Assembly (NCBI GenBank): GCA_963744115.1
Contig: CAVUSI010000001.1
Coordinates: 310,001-374,000 of the forward strand
Direction of reading: 5' to 3'
DNA: 64,000 bases
Origin: Chersky-267 sp963744115
GTDB taxonomy: Bacteria > Chloroflexota > Limnocylindria > Limnocylindrales > CSP1-4
Shown one piece after another: positions 19,244-27,882 of this stretch. Numbering within the stretch: the stretch's first letter is position 1; each line of letters opens with the position of its first letter. Below the pieces are notes generated by a model. That model ran no database searches and was not told the origin of the DNA. It was given only the letters and a program-made list of their open reading frames with translations. The position numbers were made by a program, and so were the translations under genes.

Positions 19244-19303
19244 CCGGCAGTCCTGGTACGTCCGTCGGGTCGCTCCCGGGCGTGGTTCGAGGCGAACGAA
19301 CCC

Positions 19304-20530
19304 TCAGATGTTGTACGCCCAGTAGACCCCGAGCAGGTTGACGACGACGCCGACCACGATCAGCAGCCTGCCCCACGCCGGGAGCCCTGAACGGACGACC
19401 GCCAGACCCACCAGGGCCATCACGAACGGGATGGAGTCGAGCGCGTAGCGGTATCCGTACTGGAGCCAGCCGCCACCGTAGTAGAGGAGGCTCGGCAGCA
19501 TCACCGCGACGGTGGTCAGACCCAGCGCGATCGCCATCCGCGATCGCCAGTCCGCCCGGAGGGCGAGGAGCAGCCCCGGCGACGTGATGAAGATCGACAT
19601 GCCGAGGCCGTCCGGCTTGAGGAACGGCGGCGTGGACGAGAACGACGGCAGGTGAGTGAACAGCAAGTCGAGGTTCATCGCGAGATGCGCCGTGGAGAAC
19701 AGGCCCATCTGCCGCTGCGCCTCGAGGAATGCCGGCAGCGACGCGAGCGCGTATCCCGATTCGAGCGGCGAGCCGAACCGGACCGCGTTGTACCAGAGAG
19801 CGAACAGCACGGCCGGCGACACGCCGACGGCATAGACGACCACATCGGTCCAGGGCCACGACCGCCACCCACCCCCGTCCTCCGAGTCCACGACCACCCA
19901 GGCGAAGAACGGAGCGGCGAACGCCAGCGGCGCACGGCTCAGGAACGCGGCCCCGAGCAGGAGCCCCAGGAGGAGCGGTCGTCGGCGGCCGAACGACTCG
20001 ATCAGCGCTGCGAGCGTCACCATCAACGCGACCTGGTGACCGGTGTGCCAGACGCCTCCCCGGGTGGTCACCCACCACAGGGCCGTACTGAACCCGAACA
20101 GCGCGATCAGCCACAGGCGGTCACGGATCGAGCGCACGCCGATCCGGCCGACCAGCCACCAGCACAGGCCGACGTCGATCGCCGCCATGGCCGACCCGAT
20201 GATCTGCTCCCAGCGATCGGTCGTCACCGGCCCGACCAGGGCGACCAGCGGCATGACCGCGATCGCGGGGAACGGAGCGAACGGGACGTATACCCGGGTG
20301 CCGACGATGACCGCGTCGAACGGGCCGAACGGACGGTCCAGCCACGTCCGACCGTGGAGGAACGCATCGGCGAGGTAGAAGAAGTCAGGGTGACCGGCGT
20401 CGAACTGGTAGCTCGACAGGGCGTAGATGCCGAACGCGAGCAGGATGGCGCCGAGGCCGACCCCGACCCCGAGCACACGTCGGTCGAGGCCCGACACCGG
20501 TCGGGTCGACGTCGGAGACGGGGCGTCCAT
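19304..20530 (-). CDS. GT39-like polytopic glycosyltransferase family protein
   Basis: A 408-residue membrane protein with 10 or so helices. Loop 1 reads FDAGHPDFFYLADAFLHGRTWLD, an acidic loop placed like the catalytic Asp loop of GT-C enzymes. VPFAPFPAIAVMPLVAL and GGVWHTGHQVALMV follow, and GLLLGAAFLSRAPL resembles the later conserved helix of ArnT/PMT-like proteins. It is the first gene of the long leftward run, 31 bp from the start of the divergent gene at 20562, so the promoters overlap in very little space. It ends 60 bp before the PIG-V-like gene. Donor and acceptor unknown. Confidence 0.68.
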   Translation of the reverse strand: MDAPSPTSTRPVSGLDRRVLGVGVGLGAILLAFGIYALSSYQFDAGHPDFFYLADAFLHGRTWLDRPFGPFDAVIVGTRVYVPFAPFPAIAVMPLVALVGPVTTDRWEQIIGSAMAAIDVGLCWWLVGRIGVRSIRDRLWLIALFGFSTALWWVTTRGGVWHTGHQVALMVTLAALIESFGRRRPLLLGLLLGAAFLSRAPLAFAAPFFAWVVVDSEDGGGWRSWPWTDVVVYAVGVSPAVLFALWYNAVRFGSPLESGYALASLPAFLEAQRQMGLFSTAHLAMNLDLLFTHLPSFSSTPPFLKPDGLGMSIFITSPGLLLALRADWRSRMAIALGLTTVAVMLPSLLYYGGGWLQYGYRYALDSIPFVMALVGLAVVRSGLPAWGRLLIVVGVVVNLLGVYWAYNI

Positions 20531-20561
20531 GGCGGAAGGCTAACAAGCGCTGCGGTGTATC

Positions 20562-21683
20562 GTGCCCTGCGATGCGAGCCCCGCCGATCGATCCGTGGAT
20601 GCGCTGACCCCTGGCAGCCGCCCGGACCGCCTCCTGCGCGCCGGGCTGTGGATCCTGACGGGGCTGGTCGTGGCGCTGGCCGTTCGCGACCTCCTGGCCG
20701 GATATCCGATCGCTGTCGACATCCAGATCCCCCTCCGCGCGGCGGATCGCTGGCTGGCGGGCGGGCAACCCTACCTCGCGTCGAGCTTCGCGGCGCCCGT
20801 CGGGCCGGACCTCCCGTTCCTCTACCCGCCGTTCCTCCTGCCGGTCATCGCCGTCCTGACGTACCTGCCCGAGACCGCGGTCGTGGCGGCCTGGCTCGTC
20901 CTTCTGCTCGTGACCGCGGTCTGGACCTGCCGGCGGCTGGCCGTCCCATGGATCTGGGTCCCGGCGGTCCTCCTCTGGCCGCCGTTCCTCGAGGCGCTCC
21001 TGGGAGGCAACATCCAGATCCTTCTCTTCGGGGCCTTCGTCGGTCTCCTGTTCGGCCGCCCCGACGCGGTTGCGGCGGGCCCGTTCCAGCCGGTCGAGCG
21101 GCGCCTCGACGGGGACGATCGGCCCGCCTGGCTGGACGGGCTGCTTGCGGTCGCGAACCCGGCGATCAAGCCGTCGCAGGCCCAGCCCTGGGTGCTGCTC
21201 CTTCGGCGTCGACCGAGGGCCGCCCTGACCGGCGCGCTCCTTGTCGGAGTGGCCATCCTCGCGACGCTGCCGCTGACCGGCGTCTCGGCCTGGTCGGACT
21301 GGGTCGCCCAGCTCGGACGCGCCTCGGATCCGAACTGGATCTACGGCGGGGCGGGGCTCGCCCACGGCCTGCCGGCGGTGGTCGGCCTGGGCCTGGCGGC
21401 GGCGACGACGGTGGCGGCCTACTTCCTCCCGGACCGGTTCGCGGCGGCCTGGCTCGGGATCCTGATGATCGTCGGGAACCCGAGCCTGCGGATGTTCGGC
21501 CTGCTGACGCTGCTGCCGGGGATGCTCCTCGTGCGCCGCGAGGTCGCGCTGCTCGCCGCCCTGTGCATCGCCAGCTACACGCTACCCGGCCTGTGGCTGG
21601 GCGTCGTCCTTGTCGCGTTCGCCCTCGCCGAGGGGCTGCGTCGGCCCGTCTGGCTCGAACCTCCGACCGCGGCCCGGCGTTAG
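20562..21683 (+). CDS. GT87/DUF2029-like polytopic glycosyltransferase
   Basis: Up to 373 residues with about ten membrane helices. After helix 1 comes YPIAVDIQIPLRAADRWLAGGQPY, then FLYPPFLLPV, LLGGNIQILLFGAF, NPAIKPSQAQPW and a GNPSLRMFGLL near the end. This is the GT87 motif order: acidic loop, Y-PP, GN-x-x-I, K-x-x. A GTG at 20562 and a GTG at 20595 are both possible; the second gives a more typical N-terminus. It is divergent from the GT39-like gene with a 31-bp gap and precedes a similar gene by 7 bp, so those two are cotranscribed. Confidence 0.75.
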   Translation: MPCDASPADRSVDALTPGSRPDRLLRAGLWILTGLVVALAVRDLLAGYPIAVDIQIPLRAADRWLAGGQPYLASSFAAPVGPDLPFLYPPFLLPVIAVLTYLPETAVVAAWLVLLLVTAVWTCRRLAVPWIWVPAVLLWPPFLEALLGGNIQILLFGAFVGLLFGRPDAVAAGPFQPVERRLDGDDRPAWLDGLLAVANPAIKPSQAQPWVLLLRRRPRAALTGALLVGVAILATLPLTGVSAWSDWVAQLGRASDPNWIYGGAGLAHGLPAVVGLGLAAATTVAAYFLPDRFAAAWLGILMIVGNPSLRMFGLLTLLPGMLLVRREVALLAALCIASYTLPGLWLGVVLVAFALAEGLRRPVWLEPPTAARR

Positions 21684-21690
21684 CCCGGCG

Positions 21691-22494
21691 ATGTATCGTC
21701 CGGCCGTGGCTCCCAATGCCGGCCGGATCGTCGCCCTGACCCTGACGGGCGTGCTCCTGGTGGTCTTCGTCCTCGAGTTCGCCTACCTGTTCCCGTACAT
21801 CGCGTCGCAGGATGCCGTCGGGACCGACCACACGTTCTACCGGGACGTCGGCCAACGCTGGCTCGACACGGGGGTCTACTACCTCCCTCGTCAGCTGGCC
21901 GGTCCGTACGTCGTCCAGCCCGACGTCGATGTCCTCTATCCGCCGATCGCCCTGATCCTGTTCGTCCCGCTCGTCTGGATGCCCTATCCGTTGTGGTGGA
22001 TCGTGCCGGGGGTCGTCGTCGGCGCGACGTTGTGGCGCCTCCGCCCGGCGCTGTGGACCTGGCCGATCATGGCTGCCCTGTTCGCCTGGCCGCGTGGGGT
22101 CAGCAACCTGATCTACGGCAATTCGGACATGTGGATCGCCACGTTCATCTGCGGTGGTCTCCTGATCGCCTGGCCGGCGGTCCTCGTCCTGATCAAGCCG
22201 TCGGTCCTGCCGTTCGCCCTGATCGGGATCCGTCGACGCTCGTGGTGGATCGCCGCCGGGCTGCTGGCGCTGCTCAGCCTGGCGATGCTCCAGCTCTGGC
22301 AGGACTTCGTGATCGCCATCCGGAACTCGGACGCCGAGTGGTACTACAGCCTCGACGACGTGCCGCCGTTGTTCATCCCGGTGGTGGCCTGGCTCGGGCG
22401 GCGCGACGGCGGATACGCCGGCTTGCGGCAGCTCGGCGAAGGGATCCGGGCGCTCAGGCTCCCGGTGCTGCGGCGACCGTCGACGCCGGCGTGA
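21691..22494 (+). CDS. GT87-like membrane protein (short)
   Basis: A 267-residue protein with about seven membrane helices. It has DHTFYRDVGQRWLDTGVYY after helix 1, VDVLYPPIALILFV, YGNSDMWIATFI and VLIKPSVLPFALIG. These correspond in order to the conserved GT87 elements (acidic loop, YPP, GN, KPS). It is shorter than the usual 370-400 residues and lacks the last helices. I took the ATG at 21691, seven bases after the preceding stop. Its 3' end overlaps by 41 bp the 3' end of the convergent gene at 22454-23353. It may be a trimmed paralogue of its neighbour. Confidence 0.7.
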   Translation: MYRPAVAPNAGRIVALTLTGVLLVVFVLEFAYLFPYIASQDAVGTDHTFYRDVGQRWLDTGVYYLPRQLAGPYVVQPDVDVLYPPIALILFVPLVWMPYPLWWIVPGVVVGATLWRLRPALWTWPIMAALFAWPRGVSNLIYGNSDMWIATFICGGLLIAWPAVLVLIKPSVLPFALIGIRRRSWWIAAGLLALLSLAMLQLWQDFVIAIRNSDAEWYYSLDDVPPLFIPVVAWLGRRDGGYAGLRQLGEGIRALRLPVLRRPSTPA

Positions 22495-23353
22495 CCTCGG
22501 CCGGCGCGCGCGGCTCCAGCTCCGGGCGACGCTGCGCGATCGGCCAGAGCGCGGCGAGCACGGCGAATCCGCTCGGCCACAGGATCGGCAGGGCCAGCGT
22601 GGCCCCGACCGGGACCGTCCAGCGACGATCCGTACGAGCCCCCCAGGCGATCACGACGACCGCCAGCGGCACGCGGAGGAGGAGCGGGATCGCGATCGAG
22701 AACTGACCAAGTGGCGCCCCGCCGGCCGTCTTGAGGATGCTCTCCTGGAGCCACATCGACCACAGCCCGGGATCGATGAGGAGCGAGCCGATGATGAGCC
22801 CCGCAGTGACCGCGAGCGCGACCCCGAGCGGCCGCCACTCGCGCCGGACGGCGAACCAGACCAGACCCACGCCGGGCGTCACCTTGGTCAGGAGGATGAA
22901 CGACCAGGCGGCCGGATAGCGGAAGCCGAGCGCGATCGCGGCCGCCATCAGCAGGTGGATGTTGCCGTGATAGAGGTCCAGGGCGACCGGCGGGAAGGCG
23001 AGCACGAACAGCGCACTGCGCCAGCCGAGCCAGATGATCGTGGCCACCAGGACCGAGGTCCACAGCCACAGGAAGGTCGTCCACGGCAGCTGGCCGAACG
23101 GGGCGAACAGGATGGCGATGACCGGCGTGTAGGTGAACGCCCCGAACGTCCCAGCCGGGACCGTGTACGGATCGGCTGGGTCGAGCGCCCAGTACGCGAA
23201 GGCGTCGAAGCCGAAGGTCCCGGCCTTGGGAGCCACGACCAGGAAGAGGTAGGCGGCGAACGCGAGACCGGCCAGGCCGAGCCCATCGCGAACCGCCCGA
23301 CGGGCCACGGGGGACGGTCGGACCGAGGCGAGCGAGGCGGTCGAGACGCTCAT
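22454..23353 (-). CDS. GT87-like membrane glycosyltransferase
   Basis: A 299-residue protein with about eight membrane helices. Helix 1 is followed by FGFDAFAYWALDPADPYTV, then FTYTPVIAILFAPF, LDLYHGNIHLLMAAA, LLTKVTPGVGLVWF and LWPSGFAVLAAL. This is the full GT87 motif order. A polar tail of about 25 residues ends the protein. It is divergent from the GT39-like gene at 23469 with a 115-bp promoter region, and its 3' end runs 41 bp into the convergent gene. The overlap of two coding 3' ends suggests the gene was placed here by a fairly recent local rearrangement; that is inference. Confidence 0.75.
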   Translation of the reverse strand: MSVSTASLASVRPSPVARRAVRDGLGLAGLAFAAYLFLVVAPKAGTFGFDAFAYWALDPADPYTVPAGTFGAFTYTPVIAILFAPFGQLPWTTFLWLWTSVLVATIIWLGWRSALFVLAFPPVALDLYHGNIHLLMAAAIALGFRYPAAWSFILLTKVTPGVGLVWFAVRREWRPLGVALAVTAGLIIGSLLIDPGLWSMWLQESILKTAGGAPLGQFSIAIPLLLRVPLAVVVIAWGARTDRRWTVPVGATLALPILWPSGFAVLAALWPIAQRRPELEPRAPAEVTPASTVAAAPGA

Positions 23354-23468
23354 CCGGACCAGATGCTACCCCCTTGGATCGGGGCTTCGTACCAGCCCGG
23401 ATGGCGCCGGTCATGGGTGATTCGTACCGGTCTGAGTCCGGGGTGCCCGGTGCTAGGCTGCACCGGCG

Positions 23469-25118
23469 ATGCGCACCGCCATAGCCCTTTTCACGTTCGC
23501 CGCGGTCGTCCGGCTGGTCCTGATCGCGCTCTTTCCGGACCCCGCCTACGTCGATTCCTACTACTACGTCAACGTCGCGCGGGCGCTCGAGGCGGGTCGC
23601 GGATTCAACATCGACTTCGTCTGGACGTTCGTCGACCTGGGCGGCTCGATCCCCGCGAACCCGGGTCTGCCGATCGCCAGCAATGCGCACTGGATGCCGC
23701 TGGCGTCGCTCGTCCAGGTCCCGTTCCTGGCCGTGCTCGGCCCGACGGCCTGGGCCTCGGCGTTGCCGTTCGCGCTGATCGGCGCGCTCGCCGCCCCGAT
23801 GACCTGGGCGTTCGCCCGCGAAGCCGGTGCTCGCCCGGACGTCAGCCTGGGCGCCGGGATCCTCGTCGCCGTCCCGGCCGCGGTCGTGTTCATGGCGCAG
23901 CCGGACAACTTCTCGCTGTACCAGCCGATCGTCCTCGGAGCGCTGTGGCTCGGGGCGCGCGGGCTGAAGGGCGATCCTCGCTCGTTCGTCGCCGCCGGTG
24001 CGCTGGTCGGCCTGGCGATGCTGGCGCGGAACGACGGGGTCCTCGTCGGCCTGGCTCTGGGGCTGCTCTTCCTGTGGGGCCGCTTCCGGGCATGGCGCAC
24101 GAGCCAGCCGCCGGGCCTGCCATGGTGGTCCGCGTTCGCCTCGCTCGGCCTGTTCGTCCTGGTGATGGCGCCGTGGTGGGCTCGCCAGCTCTCGGTCTTC
24201 GGGTCGATCTCGCCGTCCTCGGCATCGGGTCGGATCCTGTGGATCCGATCCCTCGCTGAGATGAACTCGATCGTCGGGCATCCGACCCTGTCGACCTTCC
24301 TCGACCAGGGCCTCGGGTCGCTGGTGTCGAGCCGGATCACGGGCTTCAGCCAGGCGGTCGTCAGCTTCGTCGTCCTCGTCGCCGGCGTCGTCCTCGCCCC
24401 GACGATGGTCATCGGGGCGTGGCTGCGCCGCCGATCGCCCGACTACGCCCCGTTCTTCGTCTACGCCATCGTCCTGTTCGCGTTCTCGGCGCTGGTGTCG
24501 GCCGTGCACGTCCCCAACGGGACCTTCATCCACTCCGCCGTCGCACTGGCGCCGCAGGCGTCGATCCTCGCCCTCGAGGGGGTGGTGGCCGTCGTCGTCT
24601 GGGTCGCCGCCCGGCGCGCAAGCTGGGACGTCGAACGATCGAGCCGGTTCTTCGTGGGCGCGGCCGTCGTGCTGACGTTGCTCGTCGGGATCGTCTTCTC
24701 GTTCAGCACGCGTGCGACCTGGGTGGTCGAGCGCGACCTCAAGATCGCCGCCGGGGCAGCGCTGACGGATGCCGGTGCGGGTCCGGGCGACGTCGTGATG
24801 AGTCTCGACACCGGCGGGGTGAAGTACTGGACCGGCCACCCCGGCGTGGTCGCGCCGGCGGACCCGATCGACACGATCGAGACGGTGGCTCGCGCGTATG
24901 ACGCGCGCTGGCTGCTCGTCGAGAAGAAGGACACGGTCCCAGCCCTTGCCCCACTCCTCGTCGATGACACGTCCGCGCCGAGCTGGATCGGTTCGAGCGT
25001 GTGGCGCTACGCGGCCGGACCGCCGGCCACGGACAGCTCGGCCGGCGAGTCGACCGGGTGGGACGCAGCGCTGTTCCCGATCTGCCTCGGCGCGAACGAC
25101 CCGCGGTGCGTCCGATGA
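23469..25118 (+). CDS. GT39/PMT-like membrane glycosyltransferase with extracellular C-terminal domain
   Basis: A 549-residue protein. Loop 1 carries FPDPAYVDSYYYVNVARALEAGRGF, the DxxYY-type acidic loop of GT39/ArnT-like GT-C enzymes. ASNAHWMPLASLV and LAMLARNDGVLVGL follow; the last matches the conserved RNDG/REDG helix cap of this group. About 11 helices end near residue 420, and about 120 soluble residues (PGDVVMSLDTGGVKYWTGHP onwards) follow outside the membrane. The ATG is 9 bases after a TAGGCT box, so the mRNA may be leaderless. The stop overlaps the next start (ATGA). With the next gene it forms a paralogous pair reading into the pilus regulators. Confidence 0.78.
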   Translation: MRTAIALFTFAAVVRLVLIALFPDPAYVDSYYYVNVARALEAGRGFNIDFVWTFVDLGGSIPANPGLPIASNAHWMPLASLVQVPFLAVLGPTAWASALPFALIGALAAPMTWAFAREAGARPDVSLGAGILVAVPAAVVFMAQPDNFSLYQPIVLGALWLGARGLKGDPRSFVAAGALVGLAMLARNDGVLVGLALGLLFLWGRFRAWRTSQPPGLPWWSAFASLGLFVLVMAPWWARQLSVFGSISPSSASGRILWIRSLAEMNSIVGHPTLSTFLDQGLGSLVSSRITGFSQAVVSFVVLVAGVVLAPTMVIGAWLRRRSPDYAPFFVYAIVLFAFSALVSAVHVPNGTFIHSAVALAPQASILALEGVVAVVVWVAARRASWDVERSSRFFVGAAVVLTLLVGIVFSFSTRATWVVERDLKIAAGAALTDAGAGPGDVVMSLDTGGVKYWTGHPGVVAPADPIDTIETVARAYDARWLLVEKKDTVPALAPLLVDDTSAPSWIGSSVWRYAAGPPATDSSAGESTGWDAALFPICLGANDPRCVR

Positions 25119-26749
25119 CCCGACGTGAGGCCTGGCTGAGCGCCGGCCTGGTCTTCCTCGTCGCGCTCGCGGCTCGCAGCCTGTTCGCGTCGACCCTCCA
25201 CTTCCCGACCCCTGAGGACACCGCGTACTACGTCGGCGTCGCTCGCAACGTGCTCGACGGGCGAGGCTTGGTCAGCGACGCGATCTGGAGCTTCCAGACC
25301 CCGCCGCTCGAGTTCCCGCGCCCGGCCTTCGAGGTCTGGCTCCCGCTGCCGAGCCTGATCGCCCTGCCGGCGATGGCGGTCCTGGGGGCGACCTTCGACG
25401 CCGCCAAGGTCCCGGCGGTCCTGATCGGCTCGCTCGTCCCCGTGCTGGCCTGGCGGTTGGCCGCGGATGTCGCCGCCGAGCGCGCGTTCCCGGTCGGCCG
25501 GGCACGGACCCTCGCCCTCGGGACCGGCCTGACGGCGGCCGTCTACCTGCCCCTCGTCCTGTTCGGCGCCCTGCCCGATTCGACGATGCCGTTCGCGCTG
25601 CTCACCCTGGCCGCGACGCTGCTGATGACCCGGATCCTCGCCCATCCGCCGGCCGGCAGCGCGGTGCGTGACGGTCGCCTGCTCGGCCTCGGGGTGGTCC
25701 TGGGGCTGGCGGCGCTGACCCGCAACGAGGTCGTCTGGCTCGCGCTCACCTGGGTCGGCCTCGCCTGGTGGAGCGGCCCGCACGGACGCCGCCTGGCGTT
25801 GATCGGCGTGCCGGCGGTGGTCGCCTTCATCCTGTTCGTGCCGTGGGTCATCCGCGACTGGGCGGTCTTCGGCAATCCGCTTCCCGGTCAGGCCCTCGCC
25901 AATGCGTTGTCGATCACCGGCTTCGACATCTTCGCCTGGAACGATCCGCCGACGTTGTCGCGCTATCTGGCGATCGGTCCGGCGCGGCTGGTCCAGCTGC
26001 GCGCCGACGGCCTGTGGCACGACCTCGCCAACGTCCTGGTCGCACCGGGCTTCCCCGTCGCCCTCATCGGGCTCGTGGCCCTGCCGTGGAGCGGCCGTGC
26101 CCGGAGCCTTCGGCCGCTGGTCATCGTGTCGATCGCGACCTTCCTCGTCACCGGCCTGCTCTTCCCGGTCTCGACCACCTGGGGGACATTCCTCCACGCC
26201 GCCGGCGCGATCCAGGTCCTGCTCGTGATCAGCGCCCTGGTCGGACTCGACGCGCTGATCGCATGGGTCGGCGTGCAGCGTGGCTGGACCCGTCCGGTCG
26301 CCTGGCTGGGACCGGTCCTGACGATCGGTTCCGCCCTCCTGTTCAGCGGCCTCATCCTGACCGAATACGGCAAGCAGTCGCTCGACGTCGCCCGCCGCTA
26401 CGAGCTGCTCGGAGAGCGGATGGCGGCGATCGGTCACCCGCTCGACGCGACCGCCGGCCCGGTCGTGACCGACTTCCCGATCTGGCTGGCCGAGGCGCGG
26501 CGCATCCCGACCCTCGGCCTGCCGGCCGAATCGCCGGCCGACGTCGTCGACCTGGCCCACGCCTTCCCCGGGACTCGCTACCTGGTCATCGACGATCAGG
26601 ACGACCACGGCGGCTGGCCGGCGGTCCTGGCGACCGATGCGCCCGGAGCGGCCTGCTTCCATCAGCTCGACCTCGGCGCGCCGCCGAGCGACGAGAACGA
26701 CGCGCGCATCCTCGGTCGGACGAGGGTGTTCGAGATCGGCTGTCCGTGA
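25115..26749 (+). CDS. GT39/PMT-like membrane glycosyltransferase, paralogue of the preceding gene
   Basis: A 544-residue protein with the same plan as its neighbour. It has FPTPEDTAYYVGVARNVLDGRGL in loop 1, FEVWLPLPSLIALP, LGLAALTRNEVVWLAL, about 11 helices, and a soluble C-terminal region from about residue 430. I chose the ATG at 25115, which overlaps the stop of the previous gene (ATGA). The stop TGA overlaps the ATG of the histidine kinase (TGATG). The two proteins share order and spacing of motifs, so they likely arose by duplication. They may act as a pair, but no acceptor can be named. Confidence 0.78.
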   Translation: MTRREAWLSAGLVFLVALAARSLFASTLHFPTPEDTAYYVGVARNVLDGRGLVSDAIWSFQTPPLEFPRPAFEVWLPLPSLIALPAMAVLGATFDAAKVPAVLIGSLVPVLAWRLAADVAAERAFPVGRARTLALGTGLTAAVYLPLVLFGALPDSTMPFALLTLAATLLMTRILAHPPAGSAVRDGRLLGLGVVLGLAALTRNEVVWLALTWVGLAWWSGPHGRRLALIGVPAVVAFILFVPWVIRDWAVFGNPLPGQALANALSITGFDIFAWNDPPTLSRYLAIGPARLVQLRADGLWHDLANVLVAPGFPVALIGLVALPWSGRARSLRPLVIVSIATFLVTGLLFPVSTTWGTFLHAAGAIQVLLVISALVGLDALIAWVGVQRGWTRPVAWLGPVLTIGSALLFSGLILTEYGKQSLDVARRYELLGERMAAIGHPLDATAGPVVTDFPIWLAEARRIPTLGLPAESPADVVDLAHAFPGTRYLVIDDQDDHGGWPAVLATDAPGAACFHQLDLGAPPSDENDARILGRTRVFEIGCP

Positions 26750-27882
26750 TGTCCGGACCCCTATACTCGGACGACATGGACGGGACGCGGGTGGGCGAGG
26801 CTCGGGACGGCCGCTTCGACGAACTCCACGCAGAGGCGAAGGCTGCGTTGGCGTACTCGGCCAACAGTCTCGACGCCGTCGCCGCGAGCTACCGGGCCGC
26901 CTACCTCGACGAGCTCGCGCGGTACCAGGCGCTGCGCGACGAGCTCGACGCCCTCGAGCGCCGCCCGCGCCGCGAGCGGAAGTCGGCCGGCGACGAGGGG
27001 ACAGCGGGGGAACCGAGTGCGGTCGAGGCTGCCGAAGCCGGGGCCGACGATGCCCGGGCACGGACGCTCCGCTCCGACGTCGAGCGACTCGAGATCGACG
27101 TCGGAGCCCACCAATCCGAGCTCGCCCGGTTCGAGCTGGCCCATCGGAGCCTCGAGAGCACCTGGCTCTTCCTCGAGCGTGGCGACGCCAGCCTCGTGCC
27201 GGACGGCGACGGGCCAGCGCGCCCACACGACGTCGAGATGCGGATCGTCGAGGCCCAGGAGGCCGAGCGGGCGCGGCTCGCCCAGGAGATCCACGACGGG
27301 CCGGCTCAGGCGCTGTCGAATGCCATCTTCCAGGTCGAGTACATCGAGCGCGTCATGGACGGCGACCCGCGCATGGCCCGGACCGAGCTGCGCTTCATGC
27401 GCGAGCTGCTCCGCCGCGAGCTCGGGGACATCCGGACGTTCATCAGCCAGCTTCGACCGCCGCTCCTCGACGAGCTCGGTCTCGATGGCTCGATCATGGA
27501 TGCCGCCGAGACGATGGCGGCGCTCGCCGGGACCACCGTCGAGACCGACCTGCGAGCACCGGACGAGCTCCTCGGAGACGCCCAGCAGACCGTCGTCCTG
27601 CGGGTGGTCCAGGAAGCCCTTCAGAATGTGCGCAAGCACGCCAGATCGACGCGAACCACGATCGCGACCCGGCTCGACGACGACCGCTGGGTCGTCGAGG
27701 TCCAGGACGACGGAGTCGGGTTCGATGTCGGCACGGTCGCCACGCGCGGCCGGCGCAACTTCGGACTGCAATTCATGCGTGAGCGCGCCGAACTCATCGG
27801 TGCCGCGCTGGAAGTGTCATCCCGGCCGGACGCCGGAACGGTCGTCCGGTTGGCGATCCCGCTCGAGAAGGAGAGTTCATGA
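26749..27882 (+). CDS. Soluble sensor histidine kinase, HisKA_3/NarL partner type
   Basis: A 377-residue kinase (368 if the ATG at 26776 is used). It has no membrane segment. Residues 20-145 form a predicted coiled coil rich in Glu, Arg and Ala, with a small charged gap at 72-100. The HisKA_3 dimerisation domain carries the phosphoacceptor H182 in LAQEIHDGPAQ. The HATPase domain has an N-box N293-x-x-K296-H297-A and a G1 box DDGVGF at 320-325, followed by FGLQFMRERAELIGA, so it looks catalytically complete. The signal is probably cytoplasmic or delivered by a partner. The stop overlaps the response regulator start (ATGA). The gene can be read from the GT39 operon and from its own TATACT promoter. 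Confidence 0.9.
   Translation: MSGPLYSDDMDGTRVGEARDGRFDELHAEAKAALAYSANSLDAVAASYRAAYLDELARYQALRDELDALERRPRRERKSAGDEGTAGEPSAVEAAEAGADDARARTLRSDVERLEIDVGAHQSELARFELAHRSLESTWLFLERGDASLVPDGDGPARPHDVEMRIVEAQEAERARLAQEIHDGPAQALSNAIFQVEYIERVMDGDPRMARTELRFMRELLRRELGDIRTFISQLRPPLLDELGLDGSIMDAAETMAALAGTTVETDLRAPDELLGDAQQTVVLRVVQEALQNVRKHARSTRTTIATRLDDDRWVVEVQDDGVGFDVGTVATRGRRNFGLQFMRERAELIGAALEVSSRPDAGTVVRLAIPLEKESS
26762..26767 (+). promoter_or_regulatory. -10 box TATACT, likely leaderless promoter of the first histidine kinase
   Basis: TATACT lies 8 bases upstream of an in-frame ATG at 26776. Transcription from it would start at or within a base or two of that ATG, giving a leaderless mRNA. No good -35 is visible. 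The ten bases CCTATACTCG recur before hpf (39641-39650). Confidence 0.5.
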
